A stretch of DNA of 64,000 nucleotides, from the NCBI RefSeq assembly GCF_018691265.1, contig NW_024881313.1, forward strand, positions 4,146,501-4,210,500. The letters are read 5' to 3'. The position numbers and the translations under genes were made by a program. The notes below the pieces were generated by a model. That model had not been told where the DNA came from. It searched no databases and worked only from the letters and a program-made list of their open reading frames with translations. Of this stretch, positions 37,784 through 50,480 are shown in pieces. Source of the DNA: Tyto alba. Its lineage: Eukaryota; Chordata; Aves; Strigiformes; Tytonidae. Numbering within the stretch: position 1 is the first letter of the stretch; each line of letters starts with the position of its first letter.

Positions 37784-40141
37784 CTGCAGTATCAGGCTAC
37801 AAACAATCGATGTTTTACAAAATGTATTTTCCATGTGTTACCTGCCCATTTTGGGTGCTACACAGCACTAAAGCCTCTGTAAATGTAGACATGGGCATTT
37901 CCACGTCCAGTATTTTCTAAGCACTGGAGCCAAGTAAGAGATTTGCTTGAAATCTTTCTTGGGCTTTCTGAAGGCACCTGAACCCCGGGGGCTGGCAATT
38001 TTATTAGTGGGGAAAGGCGTAAGTGGCTTCCACTGCCACATTTGCACCCGCCGCGCAGTGCGTGCGCCCACACCATGCAACATGGCCCCGCGGCTCAGCA
38101 GCACTCCCAGTGCCACATCTTCTCAACCTGTTTAAAGAAGGGTGTTTCCTCAAAAGAAGAGCTGCGAGGAGCTCATCATACACAGCATGCCAAGCCAACA
38201 CTTCGCTGTAAAGCAGCCTCACTACATTTAAGCGATCTGAAACCAACATAGCAAATTCAAATTCAAAAAAAAAAAAAAAAAAAAAAAATCTATTTCCATG
38301 ACCAGCTTGATAAGACAGTCATCATCATATCTCTTATTGTCCACATTATGAATTAATTCAGCATTAATTACAATGCTCAAAATATTTCTCCTAAACTTAT
38401 TCTGCCCCTAAAAACTTTCAGTCTGCTAAAAAGCATTTGGCTGACAGTGCACTGACTAAAAACTCTGAAATGAAAACTGGAAGACTGACAGCCTAGAAAT
38501 AGGCTGCCTTAGTATTTTGGAATACCAGCTTTTTGGCAAGAAAAATTGTATAGAATCATCACGAGAGAGAAAATACAAGACGTAGCATCCTAACTGCTAC
38601 AGAGGGAGCAATGTTTTACAAAGTGTTTCCTTGTGTGTTCTGCAAACTCCACTCAATTTAGACAATCCAGTAAGAGGTTCAAGTATAAGGCCACAGTATA
38701 GCAGTAAAATAAACTATCTGGAACCCCTACATTTTAGGGTATTATTAAGTTGATTGACTCATCTGGGATTCATTGACTTGAACTGTTTATGTTAAAAACA
38801 ATCCACTGTAATTTTTCACCAAGGAACAACAACAAAAAAAAAAGAGGTGGGGAGCATGCACATTGTTTGATAGCTTATTTTTCACAGCACCTTTAAGTAC
38901 ACATAGTTAGTCCCAAAGCTTTTTAATTTAACACTAGAGAATACAAAGTCATTCTTGATAACATTAAGGACCACTTTCAACAGAATAAAATAGGAAGCTG
39001 TCTCCTTATTTTGTGCAATGTAACAGAGGCCAAATATGTTTTTCTCCAAAGCAGGAATTTTGTATCATTAAGGTATGTGCAGAATATCAGCTCTTATTGT
39101 CACTCTTCATGTTGAAGGACTCCTTGAAGGCTACAGAATTAGAGCACGTACTTTTTTAGCTCTCTATTGAAGAGATGGAGGGTATCTTGATCTTTAACAA
39201 AGAGAGCTTTTCTCCCAAGAACTTGCTAGGAGTTTGAATTAATGAGGAATTAAGTTTCATCTCAGCAGTTTTACTAAACTTTGGAGAAAAAGGACACAAT
39301 GCCACCACTTCCCGAGTGCCCTCAATGCCCATTGACTTCAATGGGGATTGAGCCGGGTTCTCGTTTTAGTTGACACAGCACCTTGCAGAATTAGATGCAA
39401 TCCCCTTCCCCTCCTCCTAAGAATGTATTTTTCCCACTAGCCTCCTGATTTTCATTTTACTTGACCAGAGATGAAATTAACGTGGATGTTTTGGTGCTGA
39501 CAACCTCCCTGTCAAATTATATAGTGACTTCTCATGCTAAAACTTGTTTGTTTTCACACCACCATCACTGATGATCTCAGCACAGCAGCGCTCTGAGAAT
39601 AATGGTTTAGTCAAACGCAAAGCCAGCAGAAGGAACATAAAACAATGTGTGCTTATATAGGGCCTACATAAATAGTGCTTTTTTAAAATGTTTGGCAATG
39701 AAATAATAGTTGTGGGTTTGTTTCATTTTTTTTTTTTTTTTTATAAATTAACCTCTGGATTGTTAAGGCTCTGGAGAACCTTTCTACACCACAGTGGTTA
39801 TAAGGCCTAAAATTTTTTGTCACAGCCTCCCACAAAAGACTATCTGCAGAAGTTGCCCATTGTGTGCCATTAATAAACAACCGTGGGCCATACCCTCACT
39901 CCACTGACTTTCAGAGAAGTCAGTGGATTTATACCAATTCCAAAAGTTACAGAGCTGACCCCACATATCCTGGGTCAAATGAAGAAAATTGGAAACGAAT
40001 GTACATGATTAGAGCTGGGGGAGGTGGGGGTTGTACACTGGACGCTGTCTATTTATCACTCTTCACGATGCTTTTCTTATTCAAAATTCCCTGTTGATGG
40101 TTGTCTGAAAAAAAAAAAAAAATGCAGAGTAGCTCAGGCAG

Positions 40142-40199
40142 TGCTGAGATTTTTCTCTTCTGAAAGACTCTGCTGAGATTTTTCACTTCTGAAAGACTC
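40142..40199. repeat. 29-bp tandem duplication
   Basis: Two adjacent copies of a 29-bp unit beginning TGCTGAGATTTTT differ at one position (TCTC versus TCAC). The near identity implies a recent local duplication. Confidence 0.9.
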
Positions 40200-43100
40200 T
40201 GCTCGCACTCGCAGGTCAGCCTGGGAACTGTGCAAGATGCTCGAGCGGCCTGGGCCTTGCTTTCCAGTGCTGCAAACAAATATTTCCATTTGTTAAAACT
40301 GCAGGGCTACACTGCCTTCCCACTTCTTTTCCCCTCCACCTCTTTTTTCTTTTTTTAATGAAAAAAAGCCCCCACAAAACTCCACAAGTAAAACATAACT
40401 GAAGTTTAAGGTGTTACTCCCAATTCACAACAGCATCGTTAAGAGTGAAAAACGCACATCATATTTAGGACCAGAATTATATCCTGCCATGTTTAACTGA
40501 AAATCCTGGTGGGCTTTTTGTCTATGTCATGCAAGCCTGAGGCCAGAGTGGTGACTGTCACAGCCAAAGAGACACAGACAGATAGATGATGGAGAGTGCA
40601 GACTGCGCACCCACACATAAAGCGCGTGAGAGGAAGGAGAGTGCACGGAAGGAATATTAATTGAGCACAAAATAAGTATTCTCAATATCCCCCTGCCCCC
40701 TTAAAAAGTAGTCACGAGATGAGGACAGCTACAAGCATGTTCATCTTAGGGAAACAGCCGTCCTTAATGTGACATGTCAGGCTATTACTTTAATAATGGG
40801 ATTTGCACAGCGCACGACTGATAGGCTACGTTCAGAACAGACCCCGTGAATCTAATTTTCTTCTCAATGAGTGTTATTGCAGTCGGTAACTCCACAGATT
40901 TCAATAGAGTTGCTCCAGATTTGTATCAGGGTGAGTGGAGAATTAGGCTCTACTCTGATATTTTTTTTAAATCCACTGGAATGTAATTCTCCTCATAAAA
41001 CCTGTGGCTCTTTTGATCCTTTCTACTTTCATAGCAAGTTATTTAGAGAAACTTGTCTTTTAAAGATTCACATTAAAATAGTTAATTTACTGCTTTCTCT
41101 CACTTTTTGCGATAAAACAGCAATTACTCGAATTTAACCTGTTTTCATGCTTGAGTCCATGCACTGCTTTATTAACACTGAAGAAAGAGAGCAGCACAGG
41201 AACAGCAGAAAGTGGTTTAGTTTTTACATCATTCATTTTTCCCCCATTGTCTTTTTTAAATACTTTTCCATTGCACAGCCAATAAAAGAAACTTACACTG
41301 ACCTTATTTAATAACAGGTATAAGATAACCTTTAAGTGCTATACGGATACAGTTAAGGATATGGAAGTGAGGAAAGAAGGCAGATTCCTTAACTTGTTTT
41401 TAACTACAGAATCTCTTGTTTTCCCTCATTTTGTGCACTCTCTGGCAAATGATGGAAGTCTCTGCAGATGTTGATCCTCATCTCTTAAACCTAAAAAAAA
41501 AAGTGCAGATGCCCTCCTGCCTCTCACTGCCCATCAGCAGCAAAAGGGGCTTTTTTTTTTTTTTTTTTAGGTCACAAAAAAGGAAGTCAATGTAGTGGCT
41601 GAAATTCTCACAAGCCCTTAACAAAGATTTCTTCTTCCTAAAATATTCACTCAGTAATGAAGTGAAATAGTAGGCAGTAAAAAATATTCCTGAACAAAGT
41701 AATTGATTATCTTTTCCTACACCATTGCGCAGCTTTTAGTTTCTTCAGGCTGTATTTTACTACCACTCCAAGAAGTTTCCTGTAGGTGAGGTATTGGCGT
41801 GCCCACATTTCTAATACAGAACAGGCCTCGTTTCTGGACAAGCACAAGGCTCTTGCTCATCACACACTCCGGTCACCTTCAGTGTTCCTGCTGGGCCCCT
41901 AAAAATATTTAGTGACAAACTCATTCACTGACCTGACCCGAACCAAAAGCAGGCCCAGATTTAACCAATCGGCTAAAATTAATTCAGAGTAGTAACTAAG
42001 GAGGTATGATTTACTATTCACAATTTGAAGCTCCTCAGCTAGGAACTGACTATTGCCACTGCCTATAAGTTTTTTAAAAAACTAAGTGAGAAATATATTT
42101 GGACTGGGAATAATAGTAAACTAGTTTGCACATGACTGAGTTACTGGCAGCTGGTTTGCAGCATCAATGCACAACCGAGTGACCTACTAATATATTTCTC
42201 TGTATTGAATTTAGGCAGTGTGTTCAAGGACAATCAGTTTAAGTTCAGCACATCCCTGGACAGAAAACTTCAAAACACACACACACACATACTGCCATTG
42301 GGACCAAGCACTTCAGCTGCATTGGAATGTTCGCTGTGTGGTGGCATCCAAAGACAAGGTCCTCAGGAAGGAAAGAAATTGAGGTAAGAGCAAAGAAAGC
42401 TTTTTGAGAAAACACTGCAAAGGACAGAAAGGCAACAGAAACTATTTTCAGAGTCTATGAGGGATAGATAGAAAGCTGAGGGTGAGATCAAATCATGCCT
42501 GGTTCCTGGGCTAACAGAGGTCTCGGTACCCTAGTAAGAGTAAGGAAAACATTCAGAGCTGAAGAAAAGCAGAATCTGCTCCTGATGCTGGCAAAGATAA
42601 CGGAGGATTTGTAGTATTTTTCCCCAAATAAATTCAAATCCCATTCCTCCTGGCTTCTTCTAAAGACGTTGCCCTTTTTATCACCCACGGAGTGGAGCAC
42701 TCTGGACACTCCACATGTTCAACTCACCTTACGTGGAAGGGTGTCACGGCAGTGACACGAGCTGTCTCAAGGGATGAGATTATTAAAACCTCACACCTAG
42801 GCAAACACTGCTGATGACAACGTTCTGAGGCATTTATCTTGAAATTGTGTGCAGAACTGACTTCTCGAACAAATTCTCAAAAAAATGTAAGACGGAAACA
42901 AGAACCAAAAGCAAAACATCTTTTAAGCTAAGGAAATTGTCATAAGCTTTCAATGTTTTACTTTGAAAATCCTAGAGCCTTCAGCAAGATCCTTGGAAAA
43001 TCTCTTTGTGTTTATAAAATAGCATTTGATATCACCGTCTAGGAAACTACAAACCAGTGCAACCAACCCTTTCTAAACTCTTTGAGGGCAAATAACAGCT

Positions 43101-46100
43101 GCGTTTCCCATGTGATGGCTAGTAAAAAAAATGCTAACTCTCAGTATTTTTAATTACAGAGTAAAATAACACCTTAGTGAAAAATAGTGGACATACTATT
43201 ATTTTAAAGTGTCAGGGTTGCCCCTTCAACCTGAGCCATAGTAAGAGCAAACGAGCGATGCACAAACCAACAGAACAGCTCCTTGGATGTTACAAGACAG
43301 AACAGCTTATCTGCTTCAACAAGTCTTTTCACTGCATCACCGAAACAATTATTTTATGTATGTTATGTTTTGCTTGTTATGTACACCTGAGACAATTTAA
43401 ATAATTTATTTCTTTATATGCATAACAAAAAAAAATATTTACATAACAGCACTTTGTTTTTACATAACAAGTCTACAAAAGCTGATTTCTATACTTAGTG
43501 CTGTAACACGGCTAATGTTCAAGTACAGCGTGATAAGATATTGTCTGAGATCATTGTTTTGCCTGTGTCAGAGACTAGTACACCTTAAAAACTGTAAATT
43601 AGCATAGTAATATCAGTTTTGGTAAGAGGAAAAAGTGTTTTAATAGTTCTTATTCCAAACTTTTGCTTTAAATTCATGATCAACTTTGATCGTTTCTCAA
43701 GGCAGAAAAATGCAAATAGTTTTTTAGGGCTAGAGCCCAAAAAGTCATAGAGCGTTATAATTTGCAGGGCAGAATACAACATTTACCTAGAAATCAGGGG
43801 GTTTGTCTGGGGTTAAATTGCATGCAGCATGGAGAGAGGGAGAGAACAAATCAACAGAAATTGTTTTGAGATACTGCAGAGTGGCAACAACCTACCAAGC
43901 TGTCTGATCAGCCCTGGCATTAGTACTTATGACTGACAGAATCTCAAAGCATTTTACAAATTTCCACTATGATTCCTATGTATTCATTGCAATCAGAGTT
44001 TACATACAAAGGCTTAAGCCAAATAAGCGATCTGTCTTAATTTTGTATGTGTACCTATTCATTTGGTTAGTATAAGATAACCAAAATCAAATCAAAGCAA
44101 AAGAATCACCTGGACCTATGAAGCAGAACTTAAAGACCTGTTGCTTTATACATGTATCTGTATTTCCAGCAACTGCGTCTACTGAGCAGAGTTTTCCTGT
44201 AACGAGTTACAAGAAAAATCAGGATTTGCAGGCCTTGAGAAAAATTACCATTTTGTTCCAACAATAAGTTATATAGTCCTTAATAAAAATATAATTAAAA
44301 AAAAGTTTTAAGTAGAAAGAGTTTTGCTCTTCTTTTATTGCAAAATCCTGTCCAGAAATAATTTTCTCCTAATAAAGGGTTTATAGGAAAGATGGTCACT
44401 GGAATTAAAATCAAGCTTGAAAGGCAGATAATAATACATAAACATAGGTATAATTCCTCAAAGCAACGGGTTTACAGAAAATTCAGAAAGTTAACTAACG
44501 GCAGAAACTAGAGACACAGCATGACAAAGATGAGAGGAAAAGCCTTTGATTAAATAAATTGTTTTAAAAGCAACAACAACCTTGCAAGAGCTCTTCTAAT
44601 ATTTAAGATCCTCGTGCCTTGACTGGGGGCAGAGAGGCAGGTTTTTAAAGCGGGACACAAGCAGACACGTTCATAACCAAGTTTCAAATCATTCTGCAAG
44701 ACTTACTGAGCTCACAGGGATTCTGCCCACACGAAGCTGAAAGATTTAGTACGTAAAAGCTGCCTTCTGAAGGGACTGTGAGACTGCCTCGCTCTTATCA
44801 ACTCCAGAGTGAACTCTAGCTCTCACTGAAACAATCTTTTACAGAAGACTCCTCTGCAGTGCACAGGATAAATGTAAGCGATCGCAGCTTATTTTAGATT
44901 CTCAAGGTGAGGAAGGGAACATCAAATTAAAAAAGCACCTATTACTCTTTATCTGTGAAAGCTGTTCTGCTAAATGGCAATATAAATAAAATGACATGTA
45001 CAATCTCGCTTCTATCTTTTCTTTTAATCTATATACATGGTTTGCTTCCCTTTACATTCCCCGGGCTAAATCAGCAGAGGTGGAGTTTGATATATTGAAG
45101 CTGAATTATAAATGGGTATTTTGGAGGGGGTGGAGAAAGGGTTCTGTTTGTTCTAAATGTGTAAACTTCTAAAAGTATTTCAATCTTAGCTCCTGGAAGG
45201 GTGCCATCCAATATTCAAGAGTGGCAGACAGAGCTTATTGCCTTTTTTATACGCTATTACAAAACTTCTTGATTTTAATCATTAGCCTGACTACCCCAAC
45301 AGTCTCCAATTAAAGATGTAACAATGGGAGACTACAGCAGTTTCTTTTTCATGCCATAAATTCATTCTTTATATTTCCTGTTTCACTCAAGTGTTTCATT
45401 TAAAGTTTTGAAACTTTGATGATCTCCACAGATGCAAACAAACCTAAATCCCACGTAAGCTAACGGGACAGCAGAAACATCCCCAAGTCTATGGACAGCA
45501 GTAGGTACCAATTCTTCACAATGCATGCATGAGAAAGAGGAATGGGAAATCCCTCGTTAGTTATCATAAAAACAGACTCCTTACCATTATCTGCAGAGTA
45601 CAGTCAGGTCCAAGTTGTTTTGTTGAACCACCACACCAACTGTTCTTTCTTTTTAGTGACTTTTTAAAAAAAAAAAAAACCAAACCCACACCTCACTGCC
45701 AGTGATAGCTGGGGGAAAAGCCCCCGAGAGCTTTCAGGCTTCAGTAATTAAGGTAATCAGAACTGTACTTCATTAAAGCAGGATAAAACAGTTCAGACAA
45801 GAGTTACGTCCCAGGTTGTAGCTATTTGCCCCTCTCTCTCATTCTCTCCTTCTTTCTCTCACCGTTTCTTTCGGTAAATGAGACTAATTTTTCCAGTAGC
45901 CTTTAACTCACTAGATTAATTGACGTGGAAAATGTGACTACAGACTCGTAGCACTGTCTAGCCTCCAGCCCAGCACAGAATCAACTTTGTTGTAAGTGTT
46001 GAAGGACACCTAGCAAGCTGCTACTTGCTAAGTTCATAACCCAGGACTATATACTGGCGGTGAACAGGACTGCGCCATCTAGTTAGCTGCCAGCAGGCTC

Positions 46101-46548
46101 TGCTCTGCCTCTTGGGAGCATATACCTCGGGATGCAGGGCTCGAGCACTTGGGAATGTTCAGTTTCTTAAAGATTCAATTGTGGGTTGGGGGGTGGGGGT
46201 TTTTTTTTTTAGTTTGGGTTTTGGGTTTTTTTTTTTTTTTGTAAATAAAATATCACTACTGAGATAATCCACATCTAGTGGATATGGGAAAATTTAGGCT
46301 ATAATAGCGCAGCGAACTTCTACATCTATCTTTGATTTACAAGATAAAAGCAACTTTTAAATTAAAGAGCCTTTCTGCTAATAGAGCTTATTATGCCAGA
46401 GACAGGAATGATTTTCCTAGAAAGTTGTCCCTGTGTGCATGCCTATTATCTTTGCTTTCCCCCTTCCACTAATGAGCATTTATCTAAAGAGCCTGTTAAT
46501 CCTCTGATGTGTGCTTCTGGTCAGAGGTAACAGTTTGAATAAAACCAC

Positions 46549-46583
46549 TAATCACTTATCACTAATCACTGATCATTAATCAC
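46549..46583. repeat. Five tandem 7-bp TAATCAC-like units
   Basis: TAATCAC, TTATCAC, TAATCAC, TGATCAT and TAATCAC follow each other without a gap. The unit carries a homeodomain-type TAAT/ATTA core, so the array may be a small homotypic cluster of transcription-factor sites. The surrounding 46,360-46,620 is free of simple repeats and might be a conserved non-coding element; conservation was not tested. Confidence 0.6.
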
Positions 46584-48025
46584 ACTTTTCCCTAGTGCTT
46601 TGCGACCTGTACAGCTCCCTTTAGGATTAAGGAGTCACAAATAAGGATTTTAGCCATTTTTTTTTTTTATAAAGAATTTCCAGCTTTTGATACAGACAAC
46701 CTCATTCACCACATGAAAGTTACAAAATACCGAGCAGGGACTTTCAACACTGTACACTTTTCTGCTGAAAATAAACCATACACTTATGAAAGTGTACCTC
46801 CTCCAGCAAAATCCCCACAAATTACGCTACATTTCTGCATTCAGCTCTCACCTTCCACCTCTCGATTTTCTTTCAATCCGGTTTCTGGATTATTTCTGCA
46901 TGTCAGTGTCTTACAAGAAAGTTTTCCTCCACCACTGTTACTTGACGCACTGCTGCTTGTCCAAATGGCCAGACAAGGAAAGCCTGGTGCAAGCCAGCGG
47001 GTCAGTATCTCTCTGAAAACTGCACAGTCTCAAGGAAAGCCCAAGCAAGATGCTTTGCAGTAATTATTATGCTTCCGTTCAAGCTTTAATTTCATCTAGC
47101 TAAGCACTGCTTCTTACAGCTAATATATGGCAATCTTCTAATCTTGCTGCATAAAACGCTCCTAATATCGTTCTGGATTAAAAACAAAACAAAACAAACC
47201 CCCCAAAAAACATACGGACATTGCATTTTCCTGTATTCCTACCCCCATCTTTGAACCACCTCTCTCTTTCCGACTGTAAAGCTTATATTAAGCCCTGGAG
47301 ATGAAGGATCACTCACCATGCTTGGACATAAATAATAGAGGAGGCAGAGTTTAGCAAGTATTCCCCTTACACTTCTGAAGCTCTTATCGTCCTGAAAACT
47401 TCGCTGGGGAGAGAGAGACCCCTGTAAGAGAGGACAGTGGCGGGGGGCGCGGAGCTGGGCAGGGGGGGGCGATCAGCGGAGCCGCGGGGCTGCAGAGCGG
47501 GGACGGTGCCGGCGCTCCCCCCCCCCCCCCCCCCGCCCCGGACCCGGCGGCATCAGAAACGGAGCATCAGCCCCGCACCGGCCCGCAGCGTGACGTAAGG
47601 GCCGGGAGCAGCCCGGCACCCGGGGGGTCTCACGGGGGAAGGCGGCCGCGCACCGCCCCGCGCAGCGCTCCGCGGCCGCCGGCTCCCGGCTCGGCGGGGT
47701 GCCCAGGCGCCGCCGCGAAACTTGTCCAAAAGTTTAGGGGCGGCGGGGAGAGGAGGGGGCGGCGGGGCAGCGCGCCGCCGAGCTGTCACCGCCCGGGCAC
47801 GCAGGGGGGAGCAGCCGGCCGGGGGGCGCGGGGAGCCCGCGGTTGCCTCCGCCGGGACCTGCCCGCCCGCGCAGCGGGGGGGCTGCCTGCGCCCCGCGGC
47901 GGCGCCCCCCCGTCCCACCCCACCCCATCCCCATCCCGGGAAGCGGCGCGCAGGACGCTTCCCAAACTCCCCGGGGTGCGAGCGGGGAGCCCGGCTGCCC
48001 CGCGACCGTGCGCCCCCCGCCGCCC

Positions 48026-48050
48026 TGCCCTGCCCTGCCCTGCCCTGCCC
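48026..48050. repeat. (TGCCC)5 repeat
   Basis: Five tandem TGCCC units lie in the CpG island, about 200 bp from the GCCGA array. Confidence 0.85.
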
Positions 48051-48255
48051 GACCCTCCGCGGGACGCGCGGGGGTCGCTCACGCCCCCTCTCCCCGCGCC
48101 GCCTCCGCGGGGCGCCGGCGGGATCCCCGCGCCCCGGGCAGCGGCAGGGACCGGCGCTCCCGCCTGCGGAGCGGCCGCGGTGGCGGAGAGAAGAGCCCCC
48201 CGCGGCCGCGGGCTGCCCCCCTCCTCAGCCGCTCACCCCGGCGCTGCTGCCCCGC

Positions 48256-48325
48256 GCCGAGCCGAGCCGAGCCGAGCCGAGCCGAGCCGAGCCGAGCCGA
48301 GCCGAGCCGAGCCGAGCCGAGCCGA
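48256..48325. repeat. (GCCGA)14 pentanucleotide repeat
   Basis: Fourteen perfect copies of GCCGA occupy 70 bp inside the CpG island. Its perfection implies recent expansion or ongoing slippage. One forward frame reads repeated AEPSR. A related, less regular array is at 30,586-30,640. Confidence 0.95.
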
Positions 48326-48510
48326 GCGGCGGGGTGCGCTGCGCTGCGCGCCGCGCCGGGCGCCTGCCCGGGGCAGCCCCGTATTTTTAGGAACTTACCG
48401 CCCGGCGCGGCGCGGCGGGGACGGGACCGGCAGCGCGGCCGGAGGAACCACGTTGGACTGAGGGACGGTTACAATACGTTCTATTTAGAGAAGCATTACA
48501 TCACCCTCCG

Positions 48511-48522
48511 TGACGTCACGTG
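48511..48522. promoter_or_regulatory. Composite CRE and E-box
   Basis: TGACGTCACGTG combines a perfect palindromic CRE (TGACGTCA, CREB/ATF family) with an overlapping CACGTG E-box (USF/MYC/CLOCK-type bHLH factors). A near-CRE, TTACATCA, lies 15 bases upstream at 48,496-48,503. Overlapping sites would make the two factor families compete or cooperate. The motif is seen directly; use in cells is inference. Confidence 0.7.
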
Positions 48523-48618
48523 GGATTCCTGAACTTCTAAATCATTGCGGTCCGTGCCGGGCGGGCGGGGGGGGGGTAAAGGGGTGGGGGGGGGGGGGCG
48601 GCCGGGCGCGCGCGGGGC

Positions 48619-48648
48619 GGGGGCGTGGTCTGCTTCGGCCACGCCCCC
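48619..48648. promoter_or_regulatory. Inverted GC/GT-box palindrome
   Basis: GGGGGCGTGG and CCACGCCCCC form perfect 10-bp arms around a 10-base spacer. Each arm carries a KLF/SP-type GGGCGTGG box facing the other, and the sequence could also form a stem-loop. It is located between the CRE and AP-1 sites. Confidence 0.5.
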
Positions 48649-48702
48649 AGCGGCGGCGGCGGCGGGGGGGGGGGGCGGGGGGGGCGGGGGGCGGAGCGGG
48701 GG

Positions 48703-48709
48703 TGAGTCA
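48703..48709. promoter_or_regulatory. AP-1 site TGAGTCA
   Basis: TGAGTCA is a perfect AP-1 (JUN/FOS) consensus and is followed by GC, which extends it towards a small-MAF/CNC half site (TGAGTCAGC). It lies within the same CpG island, about 190 bp from the CRE, so stimulus-responsive transcription is plausible. Confidence 0.55.
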
Positions 48710-50417
48710 GCCTGGAAACAATGTCCCGCCCCCCGCGCCGGGGCCGGCACCGCCCGGAGGGGGCTCGCCCGGGGGGCTGGGGCCCGGCAGCGGGCTCGCC
48801 CCGGGACCAGGGACCTGCAGCCCGGCAGCGGGCTCGCCCGGCGACCTGCAGCCCGGAGGGGGCTCCGGGATTCATTTAGCTGTGTGCCCGCCTGGGGATC
48901 GGGGTTGTGCGGAGGGGGCTGCCAGCCCCGGCTCCCCGCTCCCCCCCCCCCGGGCCAGCAGGTTGGGGGGGGGGGGGGGGGGGAGCCGGTGCTCCGGCCG
49001 CGCCGGAGGGGCTGCCCCCGCTGCCTCAACTGGGACTCGGCTCCTGCAGCCACAAACTCTTTCGGTTTCTTGTTTGTTTTGGTTTTGTTTTGTTTTCCCT
49101 AGAAAAATGGCTAATGAATAACGCGGTGTGCGGGAGGGGAGGGGAGGGAAACGTCCGTGCCGAGGCGCAGCCCTGCCTGCCCGGGGGTGCCCGCTCCACG
49201 CGTGCCCGCCTGCCCACGGCTCGGACACGCAGCCAGGGCTGCTGGGGTAGCACAGTACTAAAGCGTCTTAACTGATACCATGAGGTATTTCCCTGCTTTT
49301 TCAGCATGTAACATTCTGCATCGAGTTGACAGGGTGTCTGTGTCATTGGCTGGGAGGACGATCGCCGACAAGTTTATTACTCCACACATCTTCAGTGCCT
49401 CCCCTTCTGGATTTTCTTGTATTAAGAATAATTCCTCACTCTCAGCCTAATACTCCTCGGCGGTGCCTCTGGTACCTCACTATCCACACGGTAGTTATCC
49501 AGAAGGTATTCTTATCAAAGATACATGTGATAATTAACTGGATTTAGCTGCTGATTCATGCCAGCAGGTATGACTAAATTTCGATGCAGGGGTTTATCAC
49601 CTAAGCCAGGGATGACCTGGGAGGAAACTTCAGTGCTTTGAGGAAGGATCTTAGAATCCACAGCGTATCACTCAGTTTGGTTTTTTCTCTGATACTCAAG
49701 TAACAGAGGGGAGGGTAATATAACAGGTACTGCCAAAAATCAGGAACTACTTTACAAATGGCAATAATACCAGTCTTTCGCAGGCTTATGTTAGGCTATC
49801 TAATAGTCCTCAGCTTTGAACAATTCACTGGCATTTTATGCAGGATTTAGGCAGATAGAAGCGGATCCTATCAATGACTGATGATAGGTTTTGAACTCAC
49901 TTAACTACTTAGGGTAAGGCTCAATGATGCTGTCACTGTAAGCCTCCGTTTTGTCAGGTATTATCCTTGAAAACTGCATATCGAGTGCAAAGTGCCTTAC
50001 CTCTACACGTCCTGAAATTGTAAACTACCGAGATGACTAAACTAATAACTGCTCTTACTTCTGTCACACAGGAAGGGTTTTAACATACAGAAACACTGCA
50101 GTTTTTTAAAGCCTTGACAAAAAATGTAAGTGTGGGAAGCAGCTTTGCGTCTCTCACTGAGATTTCACCATACAATTTATGTACTCACAGGTCTTATGGA
50201 CATGCAGCTGGGACTGTGGCTGATCGAGGGGTTTTCCTGGGGTGGGCGCAGCCATTTTTCCTCCAGGTTTCTCAATGAGACCAAACTGGAATGGGCAAGA
50301 GAGAATTCAGATGCCAGTTAAGGATAACAGGGCCCAGATTCCCCAGGTACCTGTGTGGCAAATTTGACATAGATAGAAGCAAACAAAATGCTAAGTGAAG
50401 TATTAGCCGTAACGTAA

Positions 50418-50480
50418 TTATTAGTTATTATTTATTATAAATATAATAATATATAATATATATTATATAATATGTTTTTA
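50418..50480. repeat. AT-rich simple repeat
   Basis: About 60 bp of almost pure A/T with ATTATT, ATAATATATAATATATATTATATAA-like runs (described, not quoted in full) that is partly self-complementary. Confidence 0.8.

Larger units (their letters stand above)
37784..47419. other. AT-rich non-coding stretch
   Basis: No convincing exon was found. It holds A24 at 38,265-38,288, the 29-bp duplication, a T18 run at 41,551-41,568, a short (CA)8 near 42,275-42,290, the 7-bp array at 46,549-46,583 and a G-then-T run at 46,185-46,242. Low-repeat segments around 40,500-40,870 and 46,360-46,620 could be conserved non-coding elements. Confidence 0.4.
47420..49240. promoter_or_regulatory. Major CpG island, probable promoter
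   Basis: About 1.8 kb is extremely GC- and CpG-rich against AT-rich flanks. It contains a CRE/E-box composite at 48,511-48,522, an AP-1 site at 48,703-48,709, an inverted GC/GT-box pair at 48,619-48,648, several CCCGCC/GGGCGG boxes, a (GCCGA)14 repeat and C or G homopolymers at 47,517-47,534 and 48,965-48,983. Islands of this size in birds usually mark transcription starts. The direction is not clear: the plus strand has a fine acceptor (pyrimidine tract ending CCCTAG at 49,102), while the recognised gene lies to the left on the minus strand. The many long frames here are GC-driven, not credible genes. Confidence 0.75.

Noticed and set aside
49081..49102. Strong plus-strand acceptor beside the CpG island as proof of a rightward gene
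   Set aside because: No paired donor or open downstream exon was found, so direction of transcription stays undecided.
47553..49275. Many frames of 98-229 codons on both strands in the CpG island
   Set aside because: Proline/arginine/glycine/alanine-rich translations in several frames at once are expected from stop-poor GC-rich DNA.
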